Shown one piece after another: positions 1-5,546 of a stretch of 5,753 nt of DNA (position 1 is the stretch's first letter; each line of letters opens with the position of its first letter). Both the position numbers and the translations under genes were made by a program. Below the pieces are notes generated by a model. That model did not search any database. It worked only from the letters and a program-made list of their open reading frames with translations, and was not told where the DNA came from. The DNA comes from JAJXWB01 sp047605445 (lineage in GTDB: Bacteria; Pseudomonadota; Alphaproteobacteria; Rhizobiales; Beijerinckiaceae): positions 1 through 5,753 of the forward strand of contig JASGFP010000168.1 in NCBI GenBank assembly GCA_047605445.1, written 5' to 3'.

Positions 1-1
1 G

Positions 2-295
2 GCTGAGGAGCGTTGCGACGTCGCTCGCCTGATCTCGGAGAAGCTTGCGCGCGCGGCGGGGCCTGTGGCCTATATTCTGCCGCGCGGCGGCGTCGAGGCT
101 TGGGACCGGCCGGGCGAACCGATGCACGACCCATCCGCACTCGGCGCTTTTCTCGCGGAAGCGCGGACGACGGCGCCCGGCAATGTCGAACTCGTCGAGA
201 TTGACGCGCATATCAACGATCAGGCCTTCGCCGATGCGGCGCTCTGCATCTTCGACCGTTGGGCGGCAGGCGGCGCGATTCCTGCGGCGCGCTAG
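2..295 (+). CDS. Tm-1-like ATP-binding / UPF0261 family protein, C-terminal end (partial)
   Basis: The gene enters from the left edge already open and stops at TAG 293-295, leaving 97 residues of its C-terminus. Visible family signs are an ILPRGGVEAWD segment, then a PMHDPSALGAFLAEAR segment, then DAHINDQAFADAA close to the end. This order (PxGGVSxxD, FHDPxAD, AHINDxxFA) is what I know from the C-terminal half of bacterial proteins related to the tomato Tm-1 resistance protein. In that family an N-terminal nucleotide-binding half, outside this window, precedes this part. The bacterial function is not established; the protein should be cytoplasmic, as no membrane segment is seen here. A GTG at 65 lies inside the conserved region and is not a real start. 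Assignment is by remembered motifs only. Confidence 0.75.
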   Translation, partial: AEERCDVARLISEKLARAAGPVAYILPRGGVEAWDRPGEPMHDPSALGAFLAEARTTAPGNVELVEIDAHINDQAFADAALCIFDRWAAGGAIPAAR

Positions 296-329
296 CCGTC
301 TGTTCAGGCGCGCGGTCGCCCGGTAGTCT

Positions 330-349
330 CGGCGCAAGCAATCGCGCCG
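330..349 (+). repeat. Short perfect inverted repeat in the spacer before the acyl-CoA synthetase gene
   Basis: CGGCGC (330-335) and GCGCCG (344-349) can form a 6-base-pair stem with an 8-base loop, 14 bases before the ribosome-binding site of the next gene. No T-run follows, so it is not a classical terminator. In DNA this rich in G and C such stems arise easily by chance. Confidence 0.3.
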
Positions 350-363
350 CAGATGCGCGCTCC

Positions 364-369
364 GGAGGA
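364..369 (+). promoter_or_regulatory. Ribosome-binding site that sets the acyl-CoA synthetase start
   Basis: GGAGGA at 364-369 is a near-perfect anti-16S match. Its GGAGG core ends five bases before the ATG at 374. The in-frame ATG at 353 lies upstream of this element and has no comparable site before it, so the start at 374 is preferred over the longer reading. Confidence 0.75.
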
Positions 370-373
370 CGCC

Positions 374-1939
374 ATGCACGACGCCATTCATCACGGGCCG
401 ACGGTCGGCGCGCAGGCCCTGCGCGCGCTCGCGCGCTATCCGGACCGTATCGCCTTCGTCGAAGGCGGGAAGCGCACGAGCTATGCGGCCGTGCTCGATC
501 TGGTGGGGCGCATGCAAGCCGTCTACGCCGCGCAGGGACTCGGGCGCGGCGACCGATTGGCGATCCTGACGGCCAATCGCTCGGACGCGTGGTGCGCGAG
601 CACGGCGGCGCTGGCTTCGGCCATGAGCATCACCTCGCTGCACCCGCTGGGGTCGCTGGACGATCAGGTCGGGCAGATCGTGGACGGCGAGTGCACGGCA
701 TTGCTTGTCGACGATGCAAACTTTGGCCAGCGCGGCGCGGAGCTCGCGGCGCGCGCCAAAGGCGCGTTGCGTATCGTCTACTCACTTGGCGCGACGGATT
801 TTGGACAGAACCTGATCGCCGCGGCGGCGAAGGCCAACGGGACGAGAGCGCGCGATCTTGCGCGGCCCGACGATGTCGCCGTGCTAAACTACACCGGCGG
901 CACGACGGGCAAATCGAAGGGCGCGCTTCGCAGTCACGCGCAGAACGCCAGCTATACGACGGCTATCCTGTCGGATTTCGAGCTGCCGGCGACGCCGCGC
1001 TATCTGCTGATCGCGCCGATGAGCCATGTGGCGGGAACGAAAGTCCTGCCCTGCCTGATGCGCGGCGGGACCATATACTTAATGAAAGGTTTCGATCCGA
1101 AGGCCACGCTCGAGACGATCGCGCGCGAGAAGATCAACATGACGCTGCTCGTGCCGACGATGATCTATGTGCTGCTCGACCATCCAGATCTCGATCGCAC
1201 CGATCTGTCCTCGCTGGAACTGCTGCTCTACGGCGCGTCTCCCATGTCGCCGGCGCGGCTGGAGGAGGGCTTGCGGCGGATCGGGCCGGTATTCTCGCAG
1301 CTCTACGGCCAGACCGAATGCTATCCGATCTCGGTGCTGCGCAAGGCCGACCACGACGTCGACAATCCGGAACTCTTCGCCTCTTGCGGGTTCCCGATCG
1401 CCAGCGTGGACGTCGCCATCCTCGACGACAATGACCAGCCCGTCGCGCCCGGCGAAGCGGGCGAAATCTGCGTGCGGGCCACGCATGCGGTCGGCAGCTA
1501 CTGGAAGCGGCCGGAGCAGACGGCGGAACTCTTCCGAAACGGCTGGCTGCACACCGGCGACATCGCGCGGCTGGACGAGCGCGGCTACATGTTCATTCTC
1601 GACCGCAAGAAGGACATGATCGTTTCGGGCGGCTTCAATATCTATCCGCGCGACGTCGAGGACGCGCTGTCGACCCATGCCGGCGTCGCCATGGCGAGCG
1701 TTATCGGCGCGCCGGACGAGAAATGGGGCGAGGCCGTCATCGCCATGGTGGTGCGCAGGCCGGGCGCGCAGCCGAGCGCGGACGAACTGATCGCGCTCGT
1801 CAAGGCGCGCAAGGGCGCCGCCCATGCGCCCAAGAAAGTCGAGTTCGTAGACGCGCTGCCGATGACGCCGGTCGGCAAGGTCGACAAGAAAGCGCTGCGC
1901 GCAAAGTTCTGGGAGGGGCGTGACCGGCAGGTCGGTTAA
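374..1939 (+). CDS. AMP-binding acyl-CoA synthetase (class I adenylate-forming, ANL superfamily)
   Basis: A complete 521-residue enzyme, a usual length for the family. It should activate a carboxylic acid with ATP to an acyl-adenylate and then transfer the acyl group to CoA in the cytoplasm. Landmarks in order: the phosphate-binding loop YTGGTTGKSKG (about 173-183), the adenine-side motif YGQTE (311-315), TGD (394-396), the hinge and CoA-side segment with RKKDMIVSGG followed by FNIYP (411-425), and the C-terminal PVGKVDKKAL (499-508), whose Lys502 fits the catalytic lysine of the adenylation step. The loop has Ser where most members have Pro (TGxPKG). The overall look is that of medium- or long-chain fatty acid or aromatic acid CoA ligases; the substrate cannot be read from sequence. 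It lies 78 bases after the UPF0261 gene on the same strand, so an operon is possible. A larger gap with AT-rich DNA separates it from bcsS, and I infer no link to cellulose. Confidence 0.9.
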   Translation: MHDAIHHGPTVGAQALRALARYPDRIAFVEGGKRTSYAAVLDLVGRMQAVYAAQGLGRGDRLAILTANRSDAWCASTAALASAMSITSLHPLGSLDDQVGQIVDGECTALLVDDANFGQRGAELAARAKGALRIVYSLGATDFGQNLIAAAAKANGTRARDLARPDDVAVLNYTGGTTGKSKGALRSHAQNASYTTAILSDFELPATPRYLLIAPMSHVAGTKVLPCLMRGGTIYLMKGFDPKATLETIAREKINMTLLVPTMIYVLLDHPDLDRTDLSSLELLLYGASPMSPARLEEGLRRIGPVFSQLYGQTECYPISVLRKADHDVDNPELFASCGFPIASVDVAILDDNDQPVAPGEAGEICVRATHAVGSYWKRPEQTAELFRNGWLHTGDIARLDERGYMFILDRKKDMIVSGGFNIYPRDVEDALSTHAGVAMASVIGAPDEKWGEAVIAMVVRRPGAQPSADELIALVKARKGAAHAPKKVEFVDALPMTPVGKVDKKALRAKFWEGRDRQVG

Positions 1940-1986
1940 CGATTTGCCACCCGGACCGCAGACCTAGCGTTGCCTGATGTAAACCG

Positions 1987-2059
1987 TGATCGCCACCGTT
2001 GCGGATCAATGCTGCGGGCGCACGGTTAAGGCGATTTTATACATATCGATTGATCGCCA
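1987..2059 (+). repeat. Direct repeat TGATCGCCA with an inverted partial copy, upstream of bcsS
   Basis: TGATCGCCA occurs at 1987-1995 and again at 2051-2059, with 64 bases between start points. An inverted partial copy, GGCGAT, sits between them at 2030-2035. A further inverted pair, AACCGTG (1982-1988) and CACGGTT (2021-2027), interleaves with these. The second copy overlaps a small dyad CGAT-TG-ATCG (2047-2056). Such an arrangement could be a set of operator sites for bcsS, but no known regulator is recognised and the repeats are short. Confidence 0.35.
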
Positions 2060-2070
2060 ATTTGAATTAA
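2026..2070 (+). promoter_or_regulatory. AT-rich core of the bcsS control region, candidate promoter with a CtrA-like box
   Basis: The 212 bases between the acyl-CoA synthetase and bcsS hold no gene. Within them, 2026-2070 is strikingly AT-rich for this genome. It contains TATACA at 2038-2043, which could serve as a -10 element, although I see no convincing -35 at the right distance. On the minus strand, bases 2040 to 2025 read ATAA-N7-TTAAC, one base away from the CtrA consensus TTAA-N7-TTAAC. The position, 80 to 125 bases before the bcsS start, suits a promoter with an untranslated leader. The exact transcription start cannot be fixed by eye. Confidence 0.4.
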
Positions 2071-2111
2071 CTCGTCTCTTACGCGGCGGAACCATGCTGC
2101 GACGCAAGGGA

Positions 2112-2136
2112 AGGAGAGGCGCGTGCGCGTCCTCCT
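2112..2136 (+). promoter_or_regulatory. Leader hairpin immediately before the bcsS ribosome-binding site
   Basis: AGGAG (2112-2116) pairs with CTCCT (2132-2136). Beyond a single bulged A at 2117, GGCGC (2118-2122) pairs with GCGTC (2127-2131) using one G-U pair, closing a GTGC loop. The result is a ten-pair stem ending two bases before the bcsS ribosome-binding site AGGAG (2138-2142). The left arm includes a strong Shine-Dalgarno-like run (AAGGAGAGG, 2111-2119), which would be hidden when the stem forms. It could tune access to the real site, protect the 5' end, or present a competing site. There is no T-run, so it is not a terminator. Confidence 0.45.
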
Positions 2137-2151
2137 CAGGAGCGTCGGTTC

Positions 2152-2997
2152 ATGCGTTCGGGTCGGCTCATATTGACGGCATTGGCGATTTTGGCGCCGG
2201 GCGTCTCGCGTGCGACCGAGTGGTATACCGGCGCACAGACGGGCCAGCCCGTCGCGCCGACCGCCTATATCGCCGCATTCCAGCCGCAAACCGACCCGGT
2301 CTATGCGCCTTACAGGCCGGTCTCCAAGTCGGCTGACTATGTTGCGCCCGCAGCGCGGGAAAGCTTCGGCGCGGCGATCGACTTCGCCGCCACGGCCGAC
2401 ACCAAGGGTTCGAAATTCCTCACCGCCATCGCCACGATCGCGCCGTTCACCGGGCTCGACGAATCCGGCATCCGGCTGCGGCTTGGCGGCGTCGTCGGCC
2501 AGTATTCCTATACGAACAGCACATTGGGCACGATCAAGGGCACCCAGTCCGACGTGTCCTTCATGATCGGCTACGAATGGGTGACGGCGCGCGCCTCGTT
2601 CGGCGTCTACGGCGGCGCGAACTACGACAACAATTCGATCGACAAGACCGATACGGCCAACACGTCCGTCGGCAAAGGCGCCGGCATGAAGATCGCGGTC
2701 GACTTCAACTATCGTCCGACCGACTACACGATGTTCTCCGGCGTTGCCTCGTTCTCGAGCTTCCACAGCGCCTACTACGCCCGCCTGAAGGCCGGCTACG
2801 CGCTTGCGCCGCAGCTCTATGTCGGTCCCGAAGCCGTGTTCATGGGCGACGACTTCTTCCAGCAATGGCGCATCGGCCTCCACATGACGGGCGCCAAATT
2901 CTCCATGCTGCAGATCGGCGCATCGGGCGGCGTGCTGGTGGACAAGGTTCGTGGCTCCGGCATCTACGGCATTCTCGACGCGCGCCTCGGCTTCTGA
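2152..2997 (+). CDS. bcsS: Cellulose biosynthesis protein BcsS, predicted outer-membrane beta-barrel
   Basis: A 281-residue exported protein. Residues 1-21 form a signal peptide: basic start MRSGR, a Leu/Ala/Ile core, and VSRA before a likely cut at Ala21-Thr22. The mature part opens with EWYTGAQTG and has no long hydrophobic helix. It is rich in Gly, Tyr, Phe and Ser with alternating strand patterns, for example RASFGVYGGANYD and GIYGILDARLGF. It ends in Phe, as many outer-membrane barrels do. I recognise this as the BcsS family found beside cellulose synthase genes in Alphaproteobacteria; the placement directly before bcsA supports that. The biochemical role is unknown; help with export or anchoring of cellulose at the outer membrane is inference. 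The ATG at 2152 has AGGAG nine bases before it, and the signal peptide begins at once, which fixes the start. The 239-base gap to bcsA suggests bcsA may also have its own promoter. Confidence 0.8.
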   Translation: MRSGRLILTALAILAPGVSRATEWYTGAQTGQPVAPTAYIAAFQPQTDPVYAPYRPVSKSADYVAPAARESFGAAIDFAATADTKGSKFLTAIATIAPFTGLDESGIRLRLGGVVGQYSYTNSTLGTIKGTQSDVSFMIGYEWVTARASFGVYGGANYDNNSIDKTDTANTSVGKGAGMKIAVDFNYRPTDYTMFSGVASFSSFHSAYYARLKAGYALAPQLYVGPEAVFMGDDFFQQWRIGLHMTGAKFSMLQIGASGGVLVDKVRGSGIYGILDARLGF

Positions 2998-3024
2998 GAT
3001 CGGCGTCAATCTCCCGTTAACTTT

Positions 3025-3050
3025 CGGGCCGCGGCTGCGCCTCGCGCCCG
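3025..3050 (+). terminator. Weak hairpin after bcsS, possible transcription end or attenuator
   Basis: CGGGC (3025-3029) pairs with GCCCG (3046-3050). After a bulged C at 3030, GCG (3031-3033) pairs with CGC (3043-3045), leaving a nine-base loop. It starts 27 bases after the bcsS stop. No run of T follows, so any termination would be weak or Rho-assisted. It may equally be a chance fold of GC-rich DNA. Confidence 0.25.
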
Positions 3051-3073
3051 GAGTCGGGGGACCGGTCATCCGG

Positions 3074-3104
3074 GCCGGAAAACCATGGTTTCGCGTCTTC
3101 CGGC
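3074..3104 (+). repeat. Nested dyad with a perfect 12-base palindrome, candidate operator
   Basis: AAACCATGGTTT at 3080-3091 is a perfect palindrome. It lies inside an outer inverted repeat, GCCGGAA (3074-3080) against TTCCGGC (3098-3104). CGGAAAAC from this element recurs as a direct repeat at 3131-3138, and further CGGAA copies are at 3111 and 3120. This is the kind of symmetry bound by dimeric regulators; no known binding site is recognised. Confidence 0.4.
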
Positions 3105-3114
3105 ACGGGTCGGA

Positions 3115-3127
3115 AGATTCGGAATCT
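3115..3127 (+). repeat. Dyad formed by two GANTC sites, candidate operator
   Basis: AGATTC and GAATCT mirror each other around a central G at 3121, a 13-base dyad with perfect arms. Both arms contain a GANTC site, so a protein bound here could be sensitive to adenine methylation. The element lies 24 bases before the candidate -35 of bcsA. Confidence 0.4.
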
Positions 3128-3150
3128 CAACGGAAAACACCCGTCCGAAT

Positions 3151-3190
3151 TTGACTCGTTCAGGCTCCGGTTACGTTAACCGAAGCGTAA
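3151..3190 (+). promoter_or_regulatory. Candidate bcsA promoter overlapped by a dyad and a CtrA-like box
   Basis: TTGACT (3151-3156) matches five of six bases of the -35 consensus; seventeen bases later CGTTAA (3174-3179) is a weak -10. Over this lies the dyad CGGTTA-CGT-TAACCG (3168-3182). On the minus strand, bases 3190 to 3175 read TTAC-N7-TTAAC, one base from the CtrA consensus TTAA-N7-TTAAC. A start near 3186 would leave a leader of about 50 bases before the bcsA ATG. The promoter call is by eye only; the overlap of elements is directly visible. Confidence 0.4.
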
Positions 3191-3221
3191 AGCGTCGTGG
3201 CTAAAGTCCTGTCGTAGCGTC

Positions 3222-3227
3222 AGGGAG
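3222..3227 (+). promoter_or_regulatory. bcsA: Ribosome-binding site that sets the bcsA start
   Basis: AGGGAG at 3222-3227 ends nine bases before the ATG at 3237. A TTG at 3228 would open the frame three codons earlier, but it abuts this element with no spacing, so it is an unlikely start. A further in-frame ATG lies at 3249, with a less suitable distance. Confidence 0.6.
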
Positions 3228-3236
3228 TTGCGTTGG

Positions 3237-5525
3237 ATGTCGGCGACGATGCGCGCCATAGCGTGGGGGGTATCGGGGCTTCTGGCCCTGATTCTGCTTA
3301 CCCAGCCCGTCAGCGTGCATAGCCAGCTCGCGCTGAGCGCGACGGTGATTTTCGGCCTGATCGTCATCTGGATTTTCGGCCGCGGCCTCGTCGCCCGCCA
3401 GTTTTTCCTCGCGCTCGCGAGCTTCGTCGTCATCCGCTACATGTACTGGCGCTGGACCTCCACGCTGCCGCCGGCGAGCGACCCGCTCGCCTTCGGCATT
3501 GGCATGGTGCTGATCGTCGCCGAAATGTACTGCATGCTGATCCTGGCGATCAGCCTCGTCATCAACGCCGATCCGCTGATCCGCCCGCGCCTGCAGCGCG
3601 AGGACGACGACAAGCTGCCGGTCGTCGATGTCTTCATTCCCACCTACAACGAGGACGAATACATCCTCGCTACGACGATCGCTGCGGCGAAGTCCATGGA
3701 CTATCCGTCCGAAAAGCTGAACGTCTGGCTGCTGGACGACGGCGGCACGGACCAGAAGTGCAACGACAAGGATCCCGCCAAGGCCGAAGCCGCCCGCCAG
3801 CGGCGCATTTCGTTGCAGGCGCTGTGCGCGCGGCTCGGCGCCATCTATCTCACGCGCAAGCGCAACGAGCACGCCAAGGCCGGCAACATGAACAATGCGC
3901 TCGGCCATGTGAAGGGCGACATCGTCGTCGTGTTCGACGCCGACCATGCGCCGTTCCGCGCCTTCCTGCGCGAGACGGTCGGCTATTTCGCCAAGGACCC
4001 GAAGACCTTCCTCGTCCAGACGCCGCACGTATTCCTCAATCCCGACCCGATCGAGAAGAACCTGCGCACGTTCCACGAAATGCCGTCCGAGAACGAAATG
4101 TTCTATGGCGTCACGCAGCGCGGCCTCGACAAGTGGGACGGCTCCTTCTTCTGCGGTTCCGCGGCGCTGCTGCGCCGCTCGGCGCTCGAGACGACCGGCG
4201 GCTTCTCGGGCATCACCATCACGGAAGATTGCGAGACGGCGTTCGAACTGCATTCCAAGGGGTGGAACAGCGTCTACGTCGACAAGCCGCTGATCGCCGG
4301 CCTGCAGCCGGAGACTTTCACGTCCTTCATCGGCCAGCGATCGCGCTGGTGCCAGGGCATGTTCCAGATCCTCATGCTGAAGAACCCGGCCCTGAAGAAG
4401 GGCCTGAAGTTCATTCAGCGCGTGGCCTATCTGTCGAGCATGACCTTCTGGTTCTTCCCCGTGCCGCGCATGATCTTCATGTTCGCGCCGCTGACGCACA
4501 TCTTCTTCGACATCAAGATTTTCGTGTCGAACTTCGACGAGGCGATCGCCTACACGCTGACCTACATGATCGTCAACGTGATGCTGCAGAACTACCTCTA
4601 CGGCCGCGTGCGCTGGCCGTGGGTGTCGGAACTCTACGAGTATGTGCAGGGCGTGTTCCTGGCGAAGGCGATCGTGTCCGTCGTCATGAGCCCGCGCAAG
4701 CCGACGTTCAACGTGACGGCGAAGGGCCTGACGCTGGACGAAGACCATCTGTCCGAACTCGCCTGGCCGTTCTTTGCCATCTACGGGCTCCTGTTCGCCG
4801 CGGGGCTGGTCGCGGCCTACCGCTACATGTTCGAGCCGGGCGTCGACAATCTGATGCTCGTCGTCGGCCTGTGGAACCTGTTCAACATGATGATCGCTGG
4901 CGCCGCGCTCGGCGCGGTGGCCGAACGCAAGCAGCCGGATCGCCATCCGCGCCTGAACATCACGCGCGAGGGAACGCTGACGCTCGGCGACAAGAATATC
5001 CGCGTGAAGATCAAGGACGTTTCGGCGGGCGGCGTCTCGCTGGCCGGATCGGCGGAGCTGTCGGCGCTGAGCTTCGAGAACGGCGTTACGATGGGGCGGC
5101 TGGCGATCGATCCGCTGGGCGTGATCGTGAAGGACGAGACCCTGCCGCTGACGTTCGTGCATCAGACGGGCGCGGGCGATCAGGCCATCTACGGGTTCGA
5201 ATTCTCGGCCATGGAGCCGGACGAATATTACGTGCTGGCCGACCTCATGTACGCCGACTCCGACGCGCTGCCTTCGTTCCTCGCCACGCGACGCAAGCAC
5301 AAGAACGTCTTCGCCGGATCGGCGCGCTTCATCTGGTGGGGGCTCACGGAGCCGATCCGCGCCGTCTCCTACATGCTCAAGCGCGAGAAAGACAAGAAGG
5401 AAGCGGCCGCGCCCTCCGCACCGCCGCAAACATCCATTTCCTGGCTGCGACGGTTCGCCGCCATGGGCAAGGCCCCGCAACCCGCCGCTGCAGACGCCAG
5501 TCCGCAGATGAAGCAGTCCGCCTGA
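3237..5525 (+). CDS. bcsA: Cellulose synthase catalytic subunit BcsA (UDP-forming) with C-terminal PilZ domain
   Basis: A 762-residue inner-membrane glycosyltransferase of family 2 that adds glucose from UDP-glucose to a beta-1,4-glucan and moves the chain across the membrane. About four hydrophobic segments fill residues 8-110. The catalytic domain follows with DDGG (167-170), KAGN (214-217), DAD (234-236), FFCGS (304-308), the TED triad whose Asp is the expected base (329-331), and QRSRW of the QxxRW motif (367-371). Further membrane segments lie near 399-424, 436-455, 508-529 and 538-561. The gating loop FNVTAKG is at 491-497. The PilZ domain starts near 563 and has DVSAGG (594-599) as its DxSxxG signature. 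The preceding arginine motif reads KQPDRHPR, in which the first Arg of RxxxR appears to be Asp568. A charged and Ala/Pro-rich tail follows (717-762). All catalytic residues are present, so the enzyme should be active. The gene lies after bcsS and 21 bases before a likely bcsB. Confidence 0.96.
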   Translation: MSATMRAIAWGVSGLLALILLTQPVSVHSQLALSATVIFGLIVIWIFGRGLVARQFFLALASFVVIRYMYWRWTSTLPPASDPLAFGIGMVLIVAEMYCMLILAISLVINADPLIRPRLQREDDDKLPVVDVFIPTYNEDEYILATTIAAAKSMDYPSEKLNVWLLDDGGTDQKCNDKDPAKAEAARQRRISLQALCARLGAIYLTRKRNEHAKAGNMNNALGHVKGDIVVVFDADHAPFRAFLRETVGYFAKDPKTFLVQTPHVFLNPDPIEKNLRTFHEMPSENEMFYGVTQRGLDKWDGSFFCGSAALLRRSALETTGGFSGITITEDCETAFELHSKGWNSVYVDKPLIAGLQPETFTSFIGQRSRWCQGMFQILMLKNPALKKGLKFIQRVAYLSSMTFWFFPVPRMIFMFAPLTHIFFDIKIFVSNFDEAIAYTLTYMIVNVMLQNYLYGRVRWPWVSELYEYVQGVFLAKAIVSVVMSPRKPTFNVTAKGLTLDEDHLSELAWPFFAIYGLLFAAGLVAAYRYMFEPGVDNLMLVVGLWNLFNMMIAGAALGAVAERKQPDRHPRLNITREGTLTLGDKNIRVKIKDVSAGGVSLAGSAELSALSFENGVTMGRLAIDPLGVIVKDETLPLTFVHQTGAGDQAIYGFEFSAMEPDEYYVLADLMYADSDALPSFLATRRKHKNVFAGSARFIWWGLTEPIRAVSYMLKREKDKKEAAAPSAPPQTSISWLRRFAAMGKAPQPAAADASPQMKQSA

Positions 5526-5546
5526 CAGGGATTCGTTCGAGCACGC

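Larger units (their letters stand above)
3051..3157 (+). promoter_or_regulatory. Cluster of four GANTC (CcrM-type) methylation sites upstream of bcsA
   Basis: GANTC occurs as GAGTC (3051-3055), GATTC (3116-3120), GAATC (3122-3126) and GACTC (3153-3157). At this base composition roughly one site per 300 bases would be expected, so four in 107 bases is dense. In Alphaproteobacteria GANTC is methylated by CcrM, and its state at promoters influences GcrA- and CtrA-dependent transcription. The last site overlaps the candidate -35 of bcsA. Control of bcsA by methylation is inference. Confidence 0.5.

Noticed and set aside
353..373. Upstream ATG at 353 as the acyl-CoA synthetase start
   Set aside because: The strong GGAGGA lies after it and is correctly spaced for the ATG at 374.
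259..1434. Plus-strand open frame of 391 codons overlapping the acyl-CoA synthetase
   Set aside because: Low-complexity Arg/Ala/Gly translation; the other frame has all the AMP-binding motifs and a good ribosome-binding site.
1940..1985. Terminator after the acyl-CoA synthetase
   Set aside because: I searched this stretch for a stem followed by T and found no convincing stem or T-run.
2026..3069. Minus-strand open frame of 347 codons opposite bcsS
   Set aside because: Arg- and Gly-rich shadow of bcsS. It also runs through the promoter region and lacks a recognisable domain.
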